Assembly (NCBI GenBank): GCA_030142905.1
Contig: JASJOG010000116.1
Location: 945,001-1,009,000 of the forward strand
DNA: 64,000 nt
From: Heliopora coerulea
Lineage: Eukaryota; Cnidaria; Anthozoa; Scleralcyonacea; Helioporidae
Direction: 5' to 3'
Position numbers and translations under genes: made by a program. Positions 1 to 32,900 of this stretch are shown in pieces (within the stretch, counting starts at the first letter, position 1; each line of letters opens with the position of its first letter). Under the pieces are notes generated by a model. The model ran no database searches. It saw only the letters and a list, made by a program, of their open reading frames with translations, and was not told the DNA's origin.

Positions 1-378
1 GTTTGAATAACGGTATTGAGAAAATAATTGACTTGGGTCAAACAAATATTTAGCTTTATTTAATTTAAATTCCGTTTTCTTTTTCCAGATCGTCTTCCAG
101 CAGTCCAGAACCAGTGAGATGTCGTGAAACACTTTCACCAAAAACTGAACAAACGTTAAATTCACTAAAGTTAAGAGAAAAAATTACTACTGTATAAAAC
201 AATCGACAAGATTAAGCAGCAGATTGCTGGCACTGCACATTGCATTTACAATCGAACCATAATTATTCTAAATTAACTTGAAATATGTATTCTGAATGTT
301 AAAAAATTTATTTATATGTGAATTGACGACCAGATTCCTTCGATTATTTTTGTTACTTGTGATCCAAAGATTCCCCTG
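1..378. other. 3' flank of the chitin-deacetylase-like gene
   Basis: No coding signal is visible. The stretch is AT-rich and contains the likely polyadenylation signal of the minus-strand gene at 307-312. A polypyrimidine run ending in CAG lies near 75-88 on the plus strand, but no ORF follows it. Nothing else can be supported here. Confidence 0.5.
307..312 (-). terminator. AATAAA polyadenylation signal of the chitin-deacetylase-like gene
   Basis: The plus strand reads tttatt, giving AATAAA on the minus strand, 67 nt beyond the stop codon at 379-381. Position and hexamer are canonical for animal mRNA 3' ends. No cleavage site can be confirmed from sequence. Confidence 0.55.
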
Positions 379-2396
379 TTAACACTGTTTTCCTTCGGGG
401 TCTCTTACCCACGGATAACACTGCAGGCAATCTTTGACGCATGAGAACAGGTAATGAGTCGCAGGTTGTCCGCGTGGCACCAGTTTTCTGTTGCTGTCAT
501 ACCCGCAGACAGTTTGTGTTGAGGTATCGCACTGCAGGGGAGGTGCTGGCGAGTCGCACTTCCATGGCTGAAAATCACTAATATTCGATAGTGCCGTTGG
601 TTTCCGAATCCACTCGATTGCTTGCGATATGGTCACCACCCAAACATCCTTCATCGATTGAAGTTTTTCCAGGAATCGATTTGTTGCTGAAACGATTTGT
701 AGAATAAAAAATGGTTTAGTATATTGACTGATTTATAGATCCTCTATATTTTAACAAAGAAAGGGCTGGAATAAAAATGGTTTGATATATTAACTGGATT
801 AGAGTACCTCTATTCTTTTTTTAACAACGAAACGGCTTGAATTGGGCTTCTGTGATGTTTATGCTAATTTTTAATCGAATCCTGCTTTTGTTAGTCACGA
901 GAGATTCCCAGAGGTCACGCAATAGCAGCTGTCTGACACTTGGATTTTCTCATCAACAGCAGTTGTATGAGTAAGAGTTTTATCCATGAAAGAACTGCGT
1001 CTTACTATTTACATAGGTCATCAATTGTATAGTACTTAACTTGCATACCGTTTAGAGTGTAAGGGTAGTGTGCAAACCATGTGGCATGGAAGAACATTGG
1101 AAATGGTGCCCTGTTTGTGGTGTAGTGAATGTTGAAGTTTTTTTCAAGCAGTTCATACGCCTCTACTTCGTTCTGTGGTGGCGAACAACCATCCACCATG
1201 TTACACAGGTTTCCGGATAAGTCCACGTAGTCTACCATTGGCACCTCCCAAAGACCTGGGAACGAATCTGTAATGTATAAACGGAACGACAATTAAAATA
1301 GTCCATCTCAGACTGACCATTGATTTGAAATGGATAAAAGAATAGGAAAACGGAAAAAAACCCATCAAGTCATTTGGCATTTGCATTACTCCATTCTGGG
1401 TTACAAGCAACAGAATTGCTAAGACTCTCATGAAAAGGTTACTATCGGATCAGACCTCGTCTTCAACCATACCAAAAGCTGAATCGGAAATGGCCAACCG
1501 AAAAGTGGCCCCGGTTGCATTTCTTGGAAAATCTGCAGGCAAAACTGGCTTCTCGGAAGGCCACTATAGGTGCTTATATGCCCGATTTTAAAAACTGAGA
1601 AACCTGATCCGTCACATTGGATTATGCAAAGTGACCTTTACACATGACACTGATATTTTTTTATAAATTGCAGAGTTCGACCATAATAAGATGCTAAAAT
1701 ACGTAGTTAGTTTCATGTTAGGGTTGTACCTGTTGGACATGGTGGTATGACACAATCTTGAGTAATTTTGTAGTCGAAGGTATAAGGCCATAATGGAGGG
1801 TTTCTGAATTTACTTGTCGGCATAGATGACTCAAACAAGAACTTTGCGTCATGCAACACTTTGAATTCATTATTTCCACCAATTTGAAGAAAGGGTGCCC
1901 TAAAACCGTTTATGTCGTCTATGGATACAAAACCAAGTTTGTTGATGATCTCTCTTTGTCCGACAATCTCTTGTTGCCATTGCGTGTAGTTGGCCTCTTT
2001 CCACCAAGAAATTGGAGTGCGATGAGTTATGCTGTGATCTACGATCGCATGTCGTTCGTGATATAGTTTGTTCAACATCACGTAATTCGTGTATTCATGA
2101 GATACAAAGAATGTTGCTCTCATATTACAGCCATTTGGATTAACTTTACCCGGAAACAGCGTCTGGTAGAAGAGCATATTTTGCTCGTTGATAGCATCAT
2201 CAAAGCTGACCATTACAATCTGTGGTACCTTTGACATCGGTAGATCACCAGGAATGGAAGTACTTGAGCAACGGCAGTCGGGGAGTTTGCATCTGGATGG
2301 ATCACAAGGAGTAGCTGGACCATCAAATGGACGACTAGATATACAGCAAATAATGGATATCAAAAAAATGATGATCTTAAAGAGACTCTGCTTCAT
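379..2396 (-). CDS. Chitin-deacetylase-like secreted polysaccharide deacetylase
   Basis: Three exons (2396-1730, 1267-1049, 686-379) give 397 residues; phases are 1 and 1 and lengths sum to 1194. Residues 1 to about 21 are a hydrophobic signal peptide. A short Cys-rich lead (CKLPDCRCSSTSIPG, residues 36-50) is typical of invertebrate CDA-like proteins. The NodB-type fold follows: SFDDA at 64-68 (motif 1), DHSITH at 120-125 (motif 2, the metal-binding His pair) and RAP at 166-168 (motif 3). Families with these motifs bind a divalent metal and de-N-acetylate chitin or related glycans outside the cell; activity here is inferred. The start chosen is the Met directly before the signal peptide; an in-frame Met lies 12 codons upstream. 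No chitin-binding domain is visible. Vertebrates lack this family. It is divergent from TTLL5, with 1.3 kb between starts. Confidence 0.88.
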
Positions 2397-3694
2397 ATTG
2401 TGGTGGGAGAACTGCTTCGTTATTAGACGCACCGAACACTTTGTAGCTTTTGACGCTTTCCAACCAAGAAACTGCAGTTTTATGCACGATGTGACGCCTT
2501 CGTGATTGTTACTAATTCTTGGTAAACAGAATAATGATTTTAGGTTTAAATCTCTTTAGTAATCTTCCGTTTGGCAGGTCGCCTGACCAACAGAAAACAG
2601 GAAATGCGTTGTTACTATACTCTGGACTAATATCAAGGCAGTTTGTATGACCTGCGATTAATTTCAAAAAATAAAGAATAAAACAAACTCTGAAACAAAA
2701 ACGGCATCTTGTAAAACCCAAGATTTGAGTCAAGTATACAAGAATAGACAATATACTCAAATTTTGTGTTTGATCAGATGACCTTTTTCGGAGCTTCCTT
2801 TATTGTTCGTTTTACGAATAACCTGGTTATATACACGTAGCTCGTGTTGTGTGGGCAGACCCTAATAGTGAGATAAAATAACTCAAGTAATTTCCACGTT
2901 CCAGTTTATCCTTCCTAGTAGGCGTTAAAAAGTTCCCGGTCAAGAGAAAGTCAAGTGTTTCCAAATATGTCTTCCGCATTTCGTAGAAAATCAGAGTTGA
3001 AAGTTTTGGTTCAAAGTATTTCTATGTTTATGGTTAGTTTTAGAGTCAGGACTACGATTGGGGTTGGTGTTTGTAACATGCGGTTTGCTAACAGCGATAT
3101 AACCGTTTTTCAAAAATCGTGCCAACGGAAGAACCCGGCGGGAATCTTTGGCGAAGAATGAATAGTAATGTCCAATTAACAACAATACTAAATTCCGCAT
3201 TACATGCTGGGCTTTAGTACTCATTCCTCGCTCGGTTACGTTAAAGGCGTTAAACTCATTCCCAATCCTCCCAGTCCAAATTAAGTCATGTGATCCCATC
3301 ATTGGCAACCACCAATTCACCAATATGGCGGTAAATATTTGAAAATCTTGTGGAAAGTTTTAATAGAAACGTTTGTGTAACATTGTATGTAAAAAGGACA
3401 AAACTGAGTTACGGATTGGACATGCTTTGCTGTATTGTTAGTCTACACTGTTGGTAAATGAATAGAAAAAGATATTTCATTGTTTGTTTACTCGACACTA
3501 GAAAGTGAGAAAGCCAAAGTCACTGGAATACCTAGCCCTGGAGACAAGCTATGGAAGCTAGTGCATTTCTTGTTAGCGTCCGGTTAAACGTTTATTTGGT
3601 ATCACTATATTCTATCTATAGTCTTCACGAATAATTCAATCATTATCTGGCAGTAAAGAAGGATTTTGCGTCACGAGTGGTCAGTGTCTGTCCA
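2397..3694. other. Divergent intergenic region between the CDA-like gene and TTLL5
   Basis: About 1.3 kb separates the two divergent start codons, so promoters of both genes are expected here. No convincing TATA box, ORF or repeat was seen. Short ORFs on both strands look random: they lack domain content and neighbouring splice sites. Confidence 0.45.
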
Positions 3695-25460
<21,766 letters not shown>

Positions 25461-25742
25461 TGAAGGGGGAACAGGGTAAGAGAAAGTGAAAGAAAAGGAA
25501 AAGAATAGAAATGGAGCTCAATTAAATAATGGAGGAATTAAAGAAAAATGTGAGGGAAGAGGAAGGGAAAGTGAAAGAGGACAGCAGAAATGATGACGGG
25601 AAGGAGATGCTTTACATTTTCACTATGTGACCAAGCTGAAATATTGAATAACTTTCTAAGCTATTTATTGTTTGTCACTTTTGCATACAATGGAAGAACA
25701 CGTTTTTTGTGGTTAACCGAACCATTATTTGTTTCCATATAG

Positions 25743-25773
25743 AATAACGACGAGCCACGGCAGTGTGATCTAG
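25743..25773 (+). other. Possible alternative last coding exon of TTLL5
   Basis: If the donor AG|GTAATG at 25456-25457 is used, the acceptor CATATAG at 25736-25742 continues the frame for nine codons to TAG at 25771-25773, replacing the last Arg codon and stop with RITTSHGSVI. Both ends are plausible; no sequence evidence decides between them. Confidence 0.35.
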
Positions 25774-25993
25774 ACAATTACCTTCACTACCGTCGTCATC
25801 ATGGTGATAGTTGGAATGTTATATAAAGTGTTTTTCGGCAGTACTTCCCGACGATATATCCAAAATATTTTTTTTTATTAATACATTTTCGAGAATATTT
25901 ATGATTCTTTATTGTAAATATATGGATATTCTACTATTTTCATTCTGACTACTGTTAAATACAATGAAATGTTTGCGATCTTAAACACATTGT

Positions 25994-25999
25994 AATAAA
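25994..25999 (+). terminator. AATAAA poly(A) signal, probably TTLL5
   Basis: This is the first AATAAA downstream of either TTLL5 stop. It lies about 220 nt past the alternative stop at 25773 and about 535 nt past the stop at 25460, which slightly favours the extra terminal exon. Confidence 0.4.
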
Positions 26000-26215
26000 C
26001 ACACTTATGCAGGTCTGTTTTATCGAATTTTTAATTTTTGACACACTTTTTTCAAACCATGACAGGTGAATCTTATCACAATTGTTAGGATGTCTCGAAA
26101 GGTATTTACAGATATTTACCATCTTCGTATTCAAACTTTCTCGATAAACTGGACAAACATGTCCTCGATCCTGGGACGTCATTGTGGAAATGGAAGCTTA
26201 CCCAACACAACACGT

Positions 26216-26282
26216 ATTGTTGACGTATCAATATGACGTAATGTTGACAATTCACAGGAGTGATTGTTGACGTATCAATATG
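26216..26282 (+). repeat. Pair of identical 20-bp direct repeats
   Basis: ATTGTTGACGTATCAATATG occurs at 26216-26235 and again at 26263-26282, a 47-bp period. Each copy contains TGACGTAT, which resembles a CRE/AP-1 half site. Function is unknown. Confidence 0.6.
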
Positions 26283-26771
26283 CTGCTTGTATGTCAGCTC
26301 ATAAACACGAGATCTGAGTACCTTGCGCTAGTGTGATCCCAGTGTCCCATAATCTGGAACTTTCATCGCCTTTTACAAGGGCCTCGGATTTCCAGTTTAC
26401 CGAGAAAGCCTTGGGCTTCCTTGTTCCTTTGATGCAAGAAGCGGCTTAGATGGTCTGGTTTGTTTTCAACTTCAAAGTTGCAAGTGATTGCTAGTCTTGG
26501 CTCAAGGAAACAAAACATCAATTCTAAAACTATCAGTTTTAAGAAATAAATCTAAAATGTGATTTAAAGTCTAAAATCAGTCAGTTTATAGAAACGAAAC
26601 AAAGTAAGAACCTGATCCGTTCGGTTCATTTTAAGAATGACGTAAACCCTATCTTCATCTCCCAAAAATTTTGTATAGCTTATGCTTCAGTTTTTTCTGT
26701 CGCTATTTCATAGATTACGTTAGACACATAGTGTACTAGGCTCCCTAGGTCTTATGACATTCTTCGAGAAA

Positions 26772-26774
<3 letters not shown>

Positions 26775-26808
<34 letters not shown>

Positions 26809-26820
26809 GTATATATATAT
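26775..26820 (+). repeat. (AT)n microsatellite
   Basis: About sixteen AT units, a short CTGT interruption and five more, in the intergenic region. Confidence 0.92.
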
Positions 26821-26963
26821 TTATATTTATGAAATTGAATATATGGTACCTAACATAGAATATTTACTATGAGACATACAGCACATCTATCCTTGTGTAT
26901 AAGCAATTCATCAATTTGTCACTTGGCAGCAATACTCTCCTGTTTTAAACTCTGAGATGACCT

Positions 26964-29900
26964 CTAGAAGTCGCTCGCACGTCCATTTGCTCTGTTTTTT
27001 TCCCTGCAGGTCTTGCAACACACTTTCTTATAGTAAGGACGATCACAGTAGCTTTTCAGCAGGGCAGCCATGCTACAATTTTCTAAGTACTCATCGTCTT
27101 CACAATTACCATCCAAAATGTCACGTAATATGGTCTTGTCGTCTAAAAATGTAACGTGTTAATTGACTTATGAGTCAAAACACTTGTTGCTGTTATATCA
27201 GGACATAATTTCGTTTACGAATTTAAGTTTGAATCTATATTGTATTAATAACTACTTTTGACCAGATTATTCCTAGCAGGATAGAGGTCCAGCTGATAAA
27301 GTTCCCAAGAAGATACAATTTAAAATCTTTATCCAAGTCTTCACGAAATTATTAACATTGTTGGTGTTCTTGCAAGGGAAATTCTACGTTTTGTTCATCA
27401 TTGTTAACGCTCTAATTACTGGTCTGGCGAAGGTCCGATCCTTGGTCTTCCTAATTTTAAACAAGAAACATTTAACAACGGCAACTGGTCACTGAAAAGT
27501 ATCACTTATATATTTACTTATTTCGTTTGACTTGTAATTACATAACATAGAGTTATACAATAATGCCTTTCCTCAGTTCTTTATATCTTTAATGGCATGT
27601 TATTTATATGGTCTCCTTCACTGTTCACGACCTTAGGACATTTATTTGTGAGCAAACAAATCGTTAGCATGAAATGTTTGCCCGGCGAGGCACCACGTGA
27701 AAGAGAAAGAGCAAGTAGTTTAGTCTTGTTATTCCTGTCTCACCTGGTAATATATCCAACATTGTGTATCCTGTTGTTACACCATTCTTATTGGTTGCTC
27801 TACAGTAATATTTTCCTTGATCCTCAAGTTTCACGCTTTTGATAGAAATTTGCTTTGGAGTGATAGTCAATCTGTCGTTGCTTTGGAAAGGCAGTGTCTT
27901 TCCGTCTTTATACCATTGTACTGTCGGTCGAGGTTTACCACTAATTGTACACTGAATGCGAGCTTCTTCACCTTCTTTCACTGTGTAACCAGGGGTAATG
28001 TACACGTAAGGCCGAGCTGGAAGACGAAAATAAACAAAACATTAACAAAAATTGAAAATAAAAACACAAAAATACGTAGTATAAGTGGCTCGTGTACGCG
28101 CGGCCATGCTTGATTGTGACTTGTTTTTAGCATATAGATAGCAGTGTTGAATTGTCGCAGACGCTAATGTACGATATTTAAAGTGCTGAAAGAAGTAGGA
28201 AGGAAGAAGTCGTTCTGGTAAATTTTACAAGCTAAGTAAACATAGAATACTTGATTAGGATTTCTTAAGTCTCTTACTGTCACAACCATCTATCCTGCTT
28301 GTGTCAGTCCTGTCTTTTCGTTATAACAATATTCTCGATACATAATTGTATATGCCTCCCAAGTCTCTTTGAATTAAATGCGAGGAAAGGGAAAACACAC
28401 ATTTGCCCGCTGGTGGTAACACTTTTGTCACTTGTTTGTGGCTCATGTTACATGCAACTTACTTGTTACCGTGAGGTATGCAGGTTGAGAGCGACGTGAA
28501 ATGGCGTTGTTAGCCACGCACGTGTACAAGTCTTCATCTACTTCTTGGACAGCAACAATTTTCAGAAATCCGTTGGGAAGAACTTCAAAACGTTGTCCAA
28601 AGACGGAAACATCGAGGTTGCCTTTTAACCAGAAGATGTCTGGTTTTGGATTACCCTTAGCTTCGCACGGGATAGTGATGTCACTGCCGACGACGGCCTC
28701 TACAAACCAAGAAAAGGTCATCACCATTGAGGCTGGTTGTTATTCTTTTGTTTTGGGTTTTTTTTTGTTTTGTTTTGTTTTTTTTTTTTTTGTTTTTCAA
28801 CCTTCATTTGTATTTCCTTTTCGTGTGAAAATTTCACGTTGAGCTGTTTCGTATCTACAAAATATGCTGATAGGAAGCAGTTAACTTTTTTCATGATTGG
28901 ATTTTTGGACATCTGGAGTAGTATAATATGGGTCTTAGGAATCATTATAGTACTGCAGTAAGTGATTTGATTTAACTGTATTTTAATAGTACTCTATCAT
29001 CGTCAACTTCACTGTTCCATGACATCTCAGTATAAGCTACCTTCTCACTGGACTTGTAAGTTGTTGCGTTTTCTTGAAGTGTACTTTCAAAATTAAAGAC
29101 TAGAACACAATGATCAGCTTATACAAAAATCTGATTGACTCAGGTTAACAAAACCACGTTTGAGTTTTAGCCTAGTAATATTATTAAGGCCACAGTTTTA
29201 AGTAAGGAATGGTGAGTTTTTTCCCACTGCAAAAACTCATCAACATAGTAAGTTCTTTTGAATTCACTAACATGGTTAAAATCCTTGATTGTGTTCCATA
29301 CATTTTTCGTGTTAAACTTTAAACGTTCCTAAAATAATTCCGGAATTGCCTGCAATTTACATTAACAGAAGTGAGAGTGTATACTCTGTTTGTCCATGCA
29401 CTTCCCCTGGGCACGTTGACCGCTGTGTAATCACACCCCTTCACCTCTCCATCCTTTTTGCAGTTATTTTAAGTATTACTCCACATACCGTCGTTAGTTG
29501 GCCCTCGTACGATCACTGCTGGCATAGATTTTCCATTTATGAAAGTATTTTTTTCAATCACTATTTTTCTTGTCATAATAGTCCTGGTTGATAAAAGTCT
29601 TTCTTTAGTTGTAACTTTAGGAACTGCTGTAGTTGTCGCCTTTGTTGTAGGTTGGGTTCTTATAGGAATTGTGGGTCGTGTGGGATACCTTGTGATTGAC
29701 TCTGGCCTTGGAAGGTTCTTGGTATTAGACCGTGTTGCGATGGGAGTTGTTGCTGTGGGTGGACTTCGTGTTGTTTGCGCTGTGCGCGGTTCGTCTTGTG
29801 GGCTGGTGTTGGAACCTGAGGGGAAAAAAAGGAACGACAAGTTCATGTTATATCTTCAGGGTGAATAGAGGGACACTACAGGTGTTCTTGGAAAATACAG

Positions 29901-32900
29901 TACGTGCAGTGGGTGCTGCAAAAGGCCGAGAATTTGGAATGGCCAAGAGTATTCATTTGCATGTTCTGTTGATAATTTTACATTCTGAATTTAGCATTCG
30001 GTTTTGTGACACAAGGTTGTCATCATGTTTCCGATATAAACAGGTTTAGGAACCTACTACATAAATAATTTTCTTACGATCCCATAGTAATTATGTCATA
30101 AACATGACGAACATGTTGTCAATATATTAAAGTAATGTCATAGCTTTACTCTGTTACTCTGTGAAGGCATGTTTTTCAAAGTATCGAACAACTGGACGAG
30201 AGGGAATAATGACCGAGGGCTTAACTCTTCCGTACGGATCAATCTTCTGTTATATTACTTTAACTAACACCAGATTATTTTCCTCTGACTAACGCCCGAC
30301 AATTTTGCGCGCAAAGATGAGACTTGTGGACGAGAATTAAAGCGCTTTTTTCAGTTGCATAGTATATCGTGAGGGGTGGAAGCATTTTAGAAGTGTTAAC
30401 TTCGATTCTTTCTTACCGTCAGGACAGTCCACCGAATTACAAATATCTTCTGTTAAAGGCTTTTTCCGTGGATCACATAACTTTCCTGTCTTGTCCTCAT
30501 CGCTATCAGCAAAACATTTGACATCACGCAATCTTTTGCCATCACCACATGTCGTAGAGCACTATGCAATGACAATAATTGCTATTAACGTTAAGGAATA
30601 CTTGAGCGTCTGACTTCGGGTTTTTTTAAGACGAAATCAAAGTGAAGATTAGGCTATGCCATTAAGTTGTACAAACCGGTTTCCATGACGACGCGACCCA
30701 CAGCGTGTAACAGGGCTTGATGGTACATTGTTGTATCTTTTTCATCTGAGGTAGATATTTACACCTGTCGTTGGATAAAATCTTCAAATAATCATTTGCT
30801 TGCTCCTTCACACCACAAAACACATTCCTCATCTGCATTCCTTTACCGCAACTGGCGGTGCACTAAAGACAGAACAACAAAGACGCAGTTCTTGATTTGT
30901 TATGTGAATCTCAATTTCTATTCCCAGGGTTCGTGCTACTCCTTGAATACTCCTTGAATCAAATTTTGACTTTCAAGGGCGCTAGAAAAGCCCATGAAAT
31001 TTCCCGTTTTTCCAAAACTCCTTGAATACTCCTTGAATAGTATGTTCAGGAAATGGTAAATAATTAACTGATGGACCTTGCAGAAAAACGGAAGATGATT
31101 CACGTCACTTGGGCTAATAGCTACACAAGACCACAATAAAGACCATGAAATGATGGAGCAATTGAAAAAGAAACTGACGGGATGGTTTTCAGTTCTCGTG
31201 AATTTTTAACTGCTGTTGTACAGTTTCACTGAAATCGAGCGATAGATGGTACCTCAAACAACATTTTGTAAAATGCAACGTTTGAAGTTTATTGTCTTTT
31301 GTTGTTAGAAAATTTCCTTAATACTCCTTGACAATTGCCATTTTCCTCCTTGAAAACTTCTTGAATACTTCTTGAATTCAACTTTCCTAGAGCAGCACGA
31401 ACCCTGTATTCCTTTTCAAATATTTTCTGAATATCCAGTTGTGAACGTACTCCCCTTCGATGCATGAGCATGATTGGATGAACATTCTTGGGGCGCCAAA
31501 AGCTGAATTGCTGTGGTTAATTACTTCAGTTCTGCTGTGCCTTCCAAGGCTCGTGGATGGCTCACACGAGCGCGATTTACTCACAAAATTCTCATGCACG
31601 TACCACAACACTGTCGAGAGGAAGAATGGCGCTTCTAACGGATAGTCCCCTGTGCCAAGGCAAAGAATCTTATGCGATCATTGTATCTGGTGGATGAACT
31701 CTCACAATTTTATTGTGGCTAACGTGAGACAGTCTTATGCGGCCAAGTGACCCTCTCAAGGGCCGAATGGTTAAATTTCACCTGTTATATTTCCTTTCGT
31801 CTCTGTTTATCGAGCATTTGCATGAATGCGGCATTTCATCGTTTCACAGACCCGTAACCTGTGATTTATTCCTTTGAATTCTATTAAAAAGACTATCTCG
31901 TAACGAAGAGTAAAACTGAACAGAATTCATGCAAAGGGAGGAAGTTGAGGTTATGTGTGTATAACGTGGCATTTTGGTATTTAGCCAATTGGTCCATGCA
32001 ACACACCAACACAACACGAAATTACGATAATTTGACTTGAATATATTTTGTGTGTAAGATTACAGACATCTAGTTGAAATCCGACTTGTAGTTATACTTA
32101 CCTAGAAGAAACGGTGCACTCATGCGGGAAACGTAATTCTTACCTTGCTCCACGAGGAGCCGTACCACATCGGTGGACATTTTTTAGGACTACTGCAAGG
32201 TTTCGTAGCTTCTGGTTTGTCATCTTTATTGCACATGTAATCAGGATATCTTCGTTTGGTTTCAGTTAAACTTGCGCAGTAAACTGGCCGAGTTCTCATT
32301 CCTTTACCACATGACGGGCGACACTATAAAAAACCACAGGTATTATTATTCCAAATGGACTTTTCTAGCATTTAAATTCCTAATGAAGAACCTTTTCTCT
32401 TCCTTTTTTTTATACTTTTTTGTGTGTTTCTTTCTTCGTCGAAAACTTTCTAAACAATCCTCACAGATGATTATTAGAACTAGATATTATGCTTGCTGAC
32501 CTAGAGAGAGAGGTCATGTGCTCTTCAAACTGATTATAGAAAGGATTTTTACGTTTCATATTTGGCATATGCATTAATGTATTTCTTTATTCTGTCTTTG
32601 AGAGAATCATCAAATGGTCGAAAGAAATAATTCTGACTACTAAAATCGGGAATATGTATATTTTTTTATCTCGTTCAGTAATTTAAGTTCTTAATTTACA
32701 TACCGCACCCCATTCTCCAGTGACCCAGCGCACTTCGCATGGTATGTCATTGCACGTTTCTTGATCGAATGGCCTTTCATTTTCTGGACATTTGTCATCA
32801 TCAATGGCGTTATTATTGATCTCTATGCATTGCACAGTACGCGTGCGCGTTCCACCTCCACATGTCTTGGAACACTGAAAGTTAACAAATAGAGATGGAC

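Larger units (their letters stand above)
25774..26963. other. Intergenic region between convergent TTLL5 and ADAMTS-like genes
   Basis: The region holds the AATAAA signal at 25994, a pair of identical 20-bp direct repeats at 26216 and 26263 and an (AT)n run at 26775-26820. No coding signal was found. No clear AATAAA was found for the ADAMTS-like gene on the minus strand. Confidence 0.5.

Noticed and set aside
29539..29868. Plus-strand Val-rich ORF
   Set aside because: It is the antisense of the Thr-rich ADAMTS-like exon 16; the Thr codons read as Val/Gly-type codons on the other strand.
31289..31645. Short ORFs around the MITE
   Set aside because: They cross the transposon boundary and have no domain or splice support.
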